From positions 1 to 12,728 of the forward strand of contig JBOFFC010000016.1 of the NCBI GenBank assembly GCA_051648405.1: a stretch of DNA of 12,728 nucleotides, in the 5' to 3' direction. This DNA comes from JBOFFC01 sp051648405 (GTDB lineage: Bacteria > Planctomycetota > Planctomycetia > Pirellulales > Lacipirellulaceae). This document shows, piece by piece, positions 5,512-11,256 of the stretch. A program made the position numbers and the translations under genes. The first letter of the stretch is position 1; every line of letters starts with the position of its first letter. Below the pieces are notes generated by a model. It did no database searches. It had not been told where the DNA came from and was given only the letters and a program-made list of their open reading frames with translations.

Positions 5512-6846
5512 TTGCCCCTCGTCGAGCACCTGCCGCTGATCGTCGCGATGTTCGTCCTTGTGACGGCCTCGGCGTTCTTCTCGTGCAGCGAAGCGGCGTT
5601 CTTCTCGCTCACGCGGCAGCAGCGCTCGGCGATGAGCCGCGGCACCGACGCCGAGCGCGCCGCCGTGGACCTGCTCCGCCGACCCGACCGGCTGCTGACC
5701 GCCATCCTGTTCGGCAACCTGATGCTCAACCTAACCTACTACGGGTTGTCGTCGATCGTGGTCCTGCGACTGCAGCGCGAGCACCCGGGGACCCCCTGGG
5801 GGGCGGGCTTCGCGGCCGTGTCGCTGGCGATCGTCGTCGTCTGCAGCGAGCTCGGCCCGAAGAACGTCGGGGTGCTCAACCCGCGGTGGATCGCGTCGAT
5901 CGTCTGCTTCCCCTTGGCGCTCGTGGCGCGAGCGCTCGACCCGATCGTCCCCGTGCTGCGCGGGATCAGCGACGCGCTCGCACGGCTGTTTGTGCCGCGG
6001 ATCAAGCCCGAGCCGTACCTCGAGCTCGCCGACCTGGAGCGGGCGGTCGAGCTCGGCGGCGGCGACGCGCTCGACGGCGGACCCCTGGTGCAGCAGGAGC
6101 GGCAGGTCCTGCAACGGATCTTCGAGCTCGCCGAGGGGTCGGCCGCCGAGCTGATGCGGCCGCGGCGTCGCTGTGTCGTCCTGCGGCCGCCGGTGTCGCT
6201 GATCGACGTGCCGGCCGAAGCGCTCCGGGGGGACTTCGTCCTCGTGACCGAGCCCGACACCGACGAGATCGCCGCGGCGATCGCCGTCGATCGGCTCGCG
6301 CTGCTCCCCCCCGACCGGCTCGAGCGGCACGCCGATCCGGTGGCCGTTGTCCCATGGTCGGCGTCGGCCTCGACCGTGCTCACGCAGCTCCGCGATCGTG
6401 GGCGCCGTGTCGCAGCGGTCGTCAACGAGCTCGGCGAGACGATCGGCATCGTGACCCTCGAGCGGCTGCTCGACGCGGTGCTGCGCGACGCGACACGCAT
6501 CGACCCTCAGGACGCCCACGCGGCCCGCCTGCGGCAGCTCCCCGGGGGCGCCTGGGAGGTGGCGGGATCGACCCCGCTGAGGCGTGTCGCGAAGCGACTG
6601 GGGCTCGACGACTCCGACGAGTTCGGCGAAGTCCGCAGCGTCACGGTCGCCGGGCTGCTGCAGGAGGTGCTCGAGCGGTCGCCGCGGTTCGGAGACCGGA
6701 TCCGTTTTGCGGGGTACGACTGGGCCGTGACCACCGGCCCACCCGCCGACGGGCCGGTCGCCAACGAAGACACCCCGATCACCGTGCGGGTCCGGGAAAC
6801 CGACGACTCCCCGGCCCCCCCCGCAGCGGAGGGCCCCGCGTCGTGA
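5512..6846 (+). CDS. CNNM/DUF21 membrane protein with CBS pair and CorC_HlyC domain (CorC/HlyC family)
   Basis: This 444-residue protein has the full layout of bacterial CNNM/CorC proteins, which are linked to magnesium or cobalt efflux. Residues 5-140 form the DUF21 transmembrane domain, with S-E-A-A-F-F-S-L (26-33), G-N-L-M-L-N-L (69-75) and S-E-L-G-P-K (112-117). Residues about 200-325 are a CBS-type pair, entered through E-L-M-R-P-R (213-218), with V-N-E-L-G-E-T-I-G-I-V-T (304-315) as the typical second-CBS end. Residues about 335-405 fit the C-terminal CorC_HlyC domain. The old name hemolysin for this family is misleading. The start is TTG at 5512: no ATG or GTG lies in frame closely upstream, and the next internal ATG (residue 13) would cut the first helix. 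No Shine-Dalgarno is evident. Its TGA overlaps the next gene, which is a paralogue. Confidence 0.88.
   Translation: MPLVEHLPLIVAMFVLVTASAFFSCSEAAFFSLTRQQRSAMSRGTDAERAAVDLLRRPDRLLTAILFGNLMLNLTYYGLSSIVVLRLQREHPGTPWGAGFAAVSLAIVVVCSELGPKNVGVLNPRWIASIVCFPLALVARALDPIVPVLRGISDALARLFVPRIKPEPYLELADLERAVELGGGDALDGGPLVQQERQVLQRIFELAEGSAAELMRPRRRCVVLRPPVSLIDVPAEALRGDFVLVTEPDTDEIAAAIAVDRLALLPPDRLERHADPVAVVPWSASASTVLTQLRDRGRRVAAVVNELGETIGIVTLERLLDAVLRDATRIDPQDAHAARLRQLPGGAWEVAGSTPLRRVAKRLGLDDSDEFGEVRSVTVAGLLQEVLERSPRFGDRIRFAGYDWAVTTGPPADGPVANEDTPITVRVRETDDSPAPPAAEGPAS
6828..6833 (+). promoter_or_regulatory. Shine-Dalgarno for the second CNNM gene
   Basis: ggaggg lies inside the 3' end of the upstream gene, 9 bases before GTG 6843 and 12 bases before ATG 6846. 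The GTG would give a 4-base GTGA overlap with the upstream stop and the better spacing, whereas the ATG gives a 1-base overlap. Both are typical of translational coupling. Confidence 0.6.
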
Positions 6847-7808
6847 TGATCCCCCTGTTGGTGTTTGCGCTAGGCGTCTTCTTTAGCGGCTTCTTTAGCG
6901 GCTGCGAGACGGGCTTCTACAGCCTGCCGCGGGTGCGGCTGGTGATCGACGCCGTCTCGGGGGACCGGATCGCTCGCGGCCTGCTGTGGGCGTCGAACAA
7001 CCCCGCGGCGGTGGTGGCGACGGCGCTCGTCGGGAATTGCCTTTCGGACTACGCGACGACCTTCGCCACGGTGGTTGCCGTCAATCGCTGGTTCCCGGGC
7101 GGGGGGCTCGTGGCCGAGCTCCTGCCTACGCTTTTGCTGGCCCCGTTCGTTTTCATCTTCGGCGAGCTGCTCCCCAAGCGGACCTTCCTGCAGGCGCCGT
7201 ACAGCCTGATGCGGGCCGTCGCGCCGATGTTCGCGTCGGTCGCGGTGCTGTTGTCGCCGCTGACGTCGGTCCTCTGGGGGGGGAGCCGCTTCGTCGCCTG
7301 GCTGACGGGTTCGAGCGTCGCCCCGCTGAGGATGTCGCTCCGCCGCCGCGAGCTGGCCGACGTGTTCGCCGAAGGCCAAGCGGCGGGGATCCTGACCGCC
7401 GTGCAGCGCCAACTCGCGATGGCGACCTTCGCCCTGGCCGGCAAGCCGGTCCGCGAGTTCATGACTCCCGTCGCCCGCGAGCAGCGCCTGACGCAGCCCA
7501 TCACCACGGACAAGGTCCTGCTCGCCGCGCGGCGTTCGCAACTCGACGCGCTCCCGATCGAGTCCCGCAGCGGCGGTCGGGCCAGCTACCGATTGGTGCG
7601 CGCGTCGCGCTGTGTTCTCGCGGCCCCGGGGGACGCCCCCCAAGAGGAGCCGATGCCCGAGTTCTCGGAGACGACCACCTTCCTGCAGGTGATCACGCAG
7701 CTCGAATCGAGCGGGCAGCCCCTCGCCGCGCTGCGCGGGGCAGGGGACCGCGTCGTCGGTTTCGTTCGGCTCGAGCGGCTCCAGCGCGCCCTTTGGGAAG
7801 GGGAGTAG
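6846..7808 (+). CDS. CNNM/DUF21 membrane protein, shorter paralogue with degenerate regulatory region
   Basis: From ATG 6846 (GTG 6843 is possible) the protein has 320 residues. Residues 1-150 are a DUF21 domain: S-G-C-E-T-G-F-Y-S-L (18-27), N-N-P-A-A-V-V-A-T-A-L-V-G-N (51-64) and F-G-E-L-L-P-K (105-111) are close to the family consensus. The cytosolic start keeps the linker V-R-E-F-M-T-P (202-208) that leads into CBS domains. After it the CBS region is short and poorly conserved, ending in V-V-G-F-V-R-L-E-R-L (303-312), and no CorC_HlyC domain follows. A serine in the first helix motif of its neighbour is Cys20 here. The tight overlap with the upstream paralogue suggests coupled synthesis and perhaps a heterodimer, whereas known CNNM structures are homodimers. 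The complex is inference; family membership is clear. Confidence 0.85.
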   Translation: MIPLLVFALGVFFSGFFSGCETGFYSLPRVRLVIDAVSGDRIARGLLWASNNPAAVVATALVGNCLSDYATTFATVVAVNRWFPGGGLVAELLPTLLLAPFVFIFGELLPKRTFLQAPYSLMRAVAPMFASVAVLLSPLTSVLWGGSRFVAWLTGSSVAPLRMSLRRRELADVFAEGQAAGILTAVQRQLAMATFALAGKPVREFMTPVAREQRLTQPITTDKVLLAARRSQLDALPIESRSGGRASYRLVRASRCVLAAPGDAPQEEPMPEFSETTTFLQVITQLESSGQPLAALRGAGDRVVGFVRLERLQRALWEGE

Positions 7809-7823
7809 CGCCGTGGCCGACGA

Positions 7824-8084
7824 CTACTTCGAATAGCCGAGCGACTCGATGACGGCGAGCATCTCCTCGAAGTCGATGAACCGCCGCCGGTGCTCCGCCT
7901 TGTAGCGGTCGATGCCGCGGGCGAGCTCCGCCGCGGCCGGAGAGAGCCCCTCGTGGCTGTTGGTGAACTGGCGACGCTCGCGCGACGGGACGCCAAAAAC
8001 CGACTCGGCGCGACGGTCCACGAACGACCCAAAGGCCTCGCGCGGCAGGAGGGCCGATTCGGCTTCGAGGACGGCTTGCGGCAT
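7824..8084 (-). CDS. Small protein of unknown function (86 residues)
   Basis: I do not recognise a named family. The product from ATG 8084 has 86 residues, no signal peptide and no membrane segment. It is charged, with R-E-R-R-Q-F (55-60), H-E-G-L-S (64-68), a likely helix with R-Y-K-A-E-H-R-R-R-F (about 80-90 when counted from the upstream ATG at 8144), and a C-terminal helix F-E-E-M-L-A-V-I-E-S-L-G-Y-S-K. The start at 8084 is chosen because ggaga stands 8 bases before it on the minus strand; the ATG at 8144 would add 20 residues without a ribosome site. The gene converges on the second CNNM gene, with stops 15 bases apart. The amphipathic C-terminus and biased codon use argue for a real gene. 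It could be a small cytosolic regulator or adaptor, but nothing in the sequence shows which. Confidence 0.7.
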   Translation of the reverse strand: MPQAVLEAESALLPREAFGSFVDRRAESVFGVPSRERRQFTNSHEGLSPAAAELARGIDRYKAEHRRRFIDFEEMLAVIESLGYSK

Positions 8085-8092
8085 CGCGAGGG

Positions 8093-8097
8093 TCTCC
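8093..8097 (-). promoter_or_regulatory. Shine-Dalgarno deciding the start of the small gene
   Basis: On the minus strand ggaga precedes the ATG at 8084 by 8 bases. It is one of the few good ribosome sites in this window and favours the 86-residue form. Confidence 0.6.
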
Positions 8098-8284
8098 GGG
8101 CGGGGGTCGGGGCGAGTCGCGTCGTCGGTGGCGCGGCGCCACAACCCAACCGTAGGTCACGGTCGAGCCCCCCGGCGGCCCGGAAACGTTGCTCGGCGCT
8201 CGCGTGCGGGGGCCGGCCGCCGCAGGTGGTAGCGATCGCGCCGGTCATCCGCCGCCGAGTGCGGCCACCACGCCCCCGCGGCGC

Positions 8285-9196
8285 CTAGCGAAGGGCGCCC
8301 CCCGCGTCGAGCACCGTCAGCCGGGTCACGAGGTCGCGGCTTTGGGTGTGCCCCCCGTCGGCTTCGAGCGCGCGGCGGGCGTCGGCGAGGGCCTGCACCG
8401 GCCTGCCACACGCCGCCTCGGCCTCGGCGAGTCGGTAGTGGATGTCGGGGCCTAGCGCCCCGCGCTCGGTCGCGAGTCGCAGGTGCTCGCTCGCCGCCTG
8501 CGGCCTGCCGATCGCCAGGCACGACTCGCCCGCCATCGCCAGCACCCCGGGGGGCTGCTCGCCGGGGGGGTAGCAGTCGAGCAAGTGATGCAGCGTCGCC
8601 AAGGCGCGGCGGTGGTCCCCCTTGTCGCGGTAGATCTTCGCGAGGTCCTCGAGGAGCGCCACGTCCGCCGGGGCGTAACGCAACGCCTGCTGGAAGTCGG
8701 CGACCGCGCGCTCGGGCTGACCGAGCAGCGCGAACGATCGGCCGCGCAGCGCCCAGGCGGCGGGCGACCGTCCGTCGAGCGAAACGGCGACGTTGCCCCA
8801 CTCGCTGGCCCGTTGGGGGTCCCCCTGAGCGAGTCGCATTTCTCCTGCGCGAACCGCGAGCCGCGCGTCGGTCCGCTCGCACAGGCAGGCCGCCTCGGCG
8901 TGCTCGAGCGCCTCGGCGTGGCGCCCCGACTTCCAAAGAGCCTCCGAGAGCTGCGAGCGGGTGTCGCCGTCCTCGGGGTCGATCTCGGCCGCGTCGTGCA
9001 GCAGCGTGGCGGCCTCGGCTACCTGGCCCGTCTCGAGCGCCGTCACCCCGCGACGCCACAACTGGCGGCTCTCGTCGGCGTGGGCTTGGGTCTCGGCCCG
9101 ACGCGCCAGCGCCGCGCAACCGTTGCACCCCACGACGATCGCGAGCCACAGCAGCGCAGCACGGCGCGGCACGGCGGAGCGGGTGACGGGGGTCAT
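8285..9196 (-). CDS. TPR-repeat lipoprotein
   Basis: This 303-residue protein starts with a lipoprotein signal: basic residues 6-12, a hydrophobic stretch 13-22, then V-V-G-C with Cys24 as the likely lipidated residue (Cys27 is a second candidate). The mature part is a run of about seven tetratricopeptide-like units of 34 residues between about 43 and 284. The clearest is at 145-178 (A-W-A-L-R-G, L-L-G-Q-P-E-R-A-V-A-D-F, A-L-R-Y-A-P), and others are at 43-76, 77-110, 179-212 and 251-284. Such proteins act as protein-binding scaffolds, here anchored in a membrane and facing the periplasm. The partner is unknown. The ATG at 9196 is preceded on its strand by a weak agg at 8 bases. The gene diverges from the small plus-strand gene at 9357 across a 160-bp spacer. 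The 200 bases between this gene's end and the start of the small gene at 8084 hold no gene that I can support. Confidence 0.85.
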   Translation of the reverse strand: MTPVTRSAVPRRAALLWLAIVVGCNGCAALARRAETQAHADESRQLWRRGVTALETGQVAEAATLLHDAAEIDPEDGDTRSQLSEALWKSGRHAEALEHAEAACLCERTDARLAVRAGEMRLAQGDPQRASEWGNVAVSLDGRSPAAWALRGRSFALLGQPERAVADFQQALRYAPADVALLEDLAKIYRDKGDHRRALATLHHLLDCYPPGEQPPGVLAMAGESCLAIGRPQAASEHLRLATERGALGPDIHYRLAEAEAACGRPVQALADARRALEADGGHTQSRDLVTRLTVLDAGGALR

Positions 9197-9244
9197 ATCG
9201 CGAACCTGCGCAGGAACGGGCCGCGGAGCGTATCGGGTTGCGAT

Positions 9245-9264
9245 CCGCGGGGCAACGCCCGCGG
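9245..9264. promoter_or_regulatory. Inverted repeat in the divergent TPR / small-protein spacer
   Basis: ccgcggg (9245-9251) and cccgcgg (9258-9264) are perfect 7-bp arms around gcaacg, in the middle of the 160-bp divergent control region. It could be an operator acting on both genes or a 5' hairpin. No clear -35/-10 pairs are recognisable. Confidence 0.35.
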
Positions 9265-9356
9265 CCGCACGGTGTCCCGCCGCTAGCGACGCCGCTAAAA
9301 TCGGGAGCAGGCGGACTGCCAGTTCGCCCGCTCGCCCAACCCCAAGGCGCCCCAGC

Positions 9357-9794
9357 GTGTTCTCGGTTTACGACAAGTCCGGCCTGCACCTCGCCTACCC
9401 CGAGAACTGGACGCTCGACGAATCGACCGACTCGGGGGCCCGGGTCGAGCTGACGCTGTCGAGCCCCAACACGGCGTTCTTGACCCTCGCCCACTACCCG
9501 GGGCTGCTCGACCTGGAGGGCCTGGCGGACCAGGCGCTGGCGGCGCTGCGCGGCGAGTACCCGGACCTCGAGAGCAGCCCCGCCAGCGAGTCGTTCGGCG
9601 AGACCCCCCTGTTGGGGTACGACGTGAACTTCATCTGCCTCGACCTGATCAATACCGCCTTGGTGCGTACGGGGCACTTCGGCGCCGGCACGTTGCTCGT
9701 GCTGGCGCAGGCCGAAGATCGCGAGCTGCCGGTCGCCGAGCAAGTGTTCCGCGCGATCCTCACGAGCCTGCTGGCGGCGCCGGCCCCGAAGTGA
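9357..9794 (+). CDS. Small cytosolic protein, PsbP/DcrB-like N-terminal pattern, function unknown
   Basis: The product has 145 residues from GTG 9357, with aagg 9 bases upstream; no nearer ATG fits. Its opening, F-S-V-Y-D-K-S-G-L-H-L-A-Y-P-E-N-W-T-L (2-20), then alternating strands, R-V-E-L-T-L-S-S-P (29-37), a helix L-A-D-Q-A-L-A-A-L (56-64), further strands, and a final helix V-A-E-Q-V-F-R-A-I-L-T-S-L-L (126-139), resemble the PsbP/DcrB/Mog1 alpha-beta layout. That fold assignment is inference from the pattern, not from a recognised family motif. There is no signal peptide, so unlike DcrB lipoproteins it should be cytosolic. It diverges from the TPR lipoprotein gene and converges on the SDR gene. 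Confidence 0.75.
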   Translation: MFSVYDKSGLHLAYPENWTLDESTDSGARVELTLSSPNTAFLTLAHYPGLLDLEGLADQALAALRGEYPDLESSPASESFGETPLLGYDVNFICLDLINTALVRTGHFGAGTLLVLAQAEDRELPVAEQVFRAILTSLLAAPAPK

Positions 9795-9808
9795 CGCCGA
9801 CGCGACGC

Positions 9809-9846
9809 CGCGGCCTTGTAAGAACTACAACGAACGCGGGGCCGCG
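9809..9846. terminator. Compound hairpin after the small plus-strand gene
   Basis: cgcggcc (9809-9815) pairs with ggccgcg (9840-9846), and directly inside it ttgta (9816-9820) pairs with tacaa (9826-9830) around agaac. A 9-base insert bulges on the right. The hairpin begins 15 bases after the stop at 9794. It is a plausible terminator, although no T run follows. Confidence 0.45.
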
Positions 9847-9868
9847 AGCGGGGCTCAGCCCGTGATTG

Positions 9869-9885
9869 CCGGCGTTTGAGGCCGG
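9869..9885 (+). terminator. Hairpin followed by a pyrimidine run
   Basis: ccggc and gccgg form a 5-bp stem with the loop gtttgag. The run ctcttt starts 6 bases downstream (9891-9896), which makes this the most terminator-like arrangement for the plus strand in the spacer. Confidence 0.35.
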
Positions 9886-9890
9886 AGCGT

Positions 9891-9934
9891 CTCTTTCCGT
9901 CGCTTTGGCACGCACCCTGCACTACAGGAAAGAG
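9891..9934. other. 8-bp inverted repeat with 28-base loop
   Basis: ctctttcc (9891-9898) and ggaaagag (9927-9934) are perfect complements. They are less GC-rich than the surroundings, so composition alone explains them poorly. Confidence 0.4.
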
Positions 9935-9951
9935 TCCGCCCCTCGCTCCGA

Positions 9952-9971
9952 CGGCTTGCCCGCACAAGCCG
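9952..9971. other. 7-bp stem hairpin in the convergent spacer
   Basis: cggcttg (9952-9958) and caagccg (9965-9971) pair perfectly around cccgca. It is the fourth inverted repeat in this spacer (9795-10123), which holds no gene that I can support. Confidence 0.4.
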
Positions 9972-10103
9972 ACCGGACGACCGGCACACCACGAGCCGAG
10001 CCTGTCGCGCGATGACCGCGACCACGCCCACCACGGGGGCCGCTCCAGCCGAGGCAAACGGGGCGCGGACAGCAGCGACGGGGGACGACTCTCGTAGCGG
10101 GGT

Positions 10104-10127
10104 GTGACGGCGACCCGCGGCCGTCAC
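10104..10127 (-). terminator. Hairpin overlapping the SDR stop codon
   Basis: gtgacgg (10104-10110) and ccgtcac (10121-10127) form a perfect 7-bp stem. The minus-strand stop of the SDR gene (10124-10126) lies in one arm. The stem can be lengthened past a 2-base bulge with gggg/cccc. It is a probable 3' end structure of the SDR message without a T tract. Confidence 0.4.
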
Positions 10128-11002
10128 CCCCGCCGGGGTCCCTCGTCTTGGCCCATCTGCTTCCGCAATAGTTGGTCGCCCCACCCGGGGAATAGGGCGC
10201 TGATCGCGAACAGCAGCCGCGCCCTGCGCGGCACAACGAGCTCGGCCCGCCGGTCGGCGCAGGAGGCGAGGATGCGCTCCGCGAGCCCGTCGCAGTCGAT
10301 CGCCTTCACTCGCGCGCCGCCACCCGGCCTGCGGGCTTGGTCGGGTAGGCCGGCCGCTTCGGAGTCGTAGCGCGAGCCGGCGTCGTCGCGCTCCAGCGGC
10401 CCGGGGCAGACGAGCAGCGTGTGCATCCCCTGCGGCCCGAGCTCGAGCCGCAACTGCTGGGCGAGCGCGGCGAGGGGGTGCTTGCTCGCCGGGTAGGCCC
10501 CGAGGTACGCCGGCGCGACGCGGGTCGCCAGGCTGCCGACGAGGACCAGGCTCCCACGCGCCGCGCAGAGCGCGTCGGCGGACGACTGCGCGAGCTCGAC
10601 CGCCGCCAGGAAGTTCAGCGCCAGCAGCCGCTCGAAGTCCGCTAAAGGGGTGTCGCGGATCGTCCCGCGTGTCGAAGCCCCCGCCGCGTGGCAGACTAAG
10701 TCGAGCCGCCCGTGCCGCGCGATCGTGGCCAGCACGGCGTCCGAAGCCGCGCCGGGCGCGGCCACGTCGGCGGAGATCGTGTCGATCGGTGCGTCGCACG
10801 CCGGGTCGAGCGCCTGGAGCCCCGCGGCGGCCTCGGCGAGCCGCTCGGCGCCCCGCGCCACGAGGGTCAGCCCCCCACCGGCCTTTCGCCAAGCGCGAGC
10901 GATCGCCAGGCCCAAACCGGACGACCCCCCCGTCACCAGGGCGTGGCGGGGGCCCGCCTGGGGGCCCGCGGCGGGGGGCATTGTGCGGGGAGTGCCGTTC
11001 AT
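10124..11002 (-). CDS. Short-chain dehydrogenase/reductase (SDR), substrate unknown
   Basis: This 292-residue classical SDR has a Rossmann fold that uses NAD(H) or NADP(H) to oxidise or reduce an alcohol/carbonyl substrate. Visible marks are the cofactor loop T-G-G-S-S-G-L-G (24-31), a basic residue after the second strand (Arg50 in V-A-R-G), which favours NADPH, Asp79 (A-D-V), the strand-4 motif C-H-A-A-G (104-108) instead of N-N-A-G, Asn130, Ser157 (V-G-S) and the catalytic Tyr170 and Lys174 (Y-P-A-S-K). P-G-P (200-202) follows in the usual place. A C-terminal extension after about 240 contains a hydrophobic stretch A-R-L-L-F-A-I-S-A-L-F-P (261-272). This resembles 3-ketosphinganine-reductase-like SDRs that touch membranes, but the substrate is not decided. 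The first ATG (11002) is chosen; ATG 10981 is also possible, and neither has a clear ribosome site. It diverges from pyruvate kinase. Confidence 0.87.
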   Translation of the reverse strand: MNGTPRTMPPAAGPQAGPRHALVTGGSSGLGLAIARAWRKAGGGLTLVARGAERLAEAAAGLQALDPACDAPIDTISADVAAPGAASDAVLATIARHGRLDLVCHAAGASTRGTIRDTPLADFERLLALNFLAAVELAQSSADALCAARGSLVLVGSLATRVAPAYLGAYPASKHPLAALAQQLRLELGPQGMHTLLVCPGPLERDDAGSRYDSEAAGLPDQARRPGGGARVKAIDCDGLAERILASCADRRAELVVPRRARLLFAISALFPGWGDQLLRKQMGQDEGPRRG

Positions 11003-11256
11003 GGGGGGAGCTTAGCCCGTGGGAGGCCGGATCGCGACAGCGGCGGGGCAATCCGTCCGCGCGGGCCGCGGGTTTCGTGCCACCTTTACGGGGGCTTTTC
11101 GCGAGCGACGGCCCCCTGCCTCCCTCCCCAAGCCTCGGGCCGCCAGCGACGATGACGCTCCTATCCCCCTTCGCCCCCGCGGCGATCCCCCCCGTCGCCC
11201 CGCCCCGCACGCCGCCCCCGAAACCCAGCGCCGCGCACCTCGCCGAACAAACCGCC
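11003..11256. other. Divergent spacer between SDR and pyruvate kinase
   Basis: This 254-bp region should hold the promoters of both genes, but I see no convincing -35/-10 pair, operator or leader structure. A weak 6-bp inverted repeat (cggccc at 11109, gggccg at 11137) is not above expectation for this GC content. From 11152 the frame of pyruvate kinase is open with an upstream ATG. Confidence 0.4.

Noticed and set aside
5472..6845. Upstream extension of the second CNNM gene through the first one
   Set aside because: The frame is open, but the translated text before the DUF21 start is Arg/Ala-rich shadow of the first CNNM gene. A Shine-Dalgarno and overlapping start codons mark the true beginning at 6843 or 6846.
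8128..8142. gtggcg/cgccac hairpin upstream of the small minus-strand gene
   Set aside because: A 6-bp all-GC-type stem is expected often at this base composition and has no positional support.
8085..8284. Possible additional gene between the small gene and the TPR gene
   Set aside because: All frames here are short or shadow-like with Arg/Pro/Gly bias, and no ribosome site or motif was found.
9238..9297. ttgcga ... taaaat as a promoter for the gene at 9357
   Set aside because: The two boxes are far more than 17 bases apart and no alternative -35 matches.
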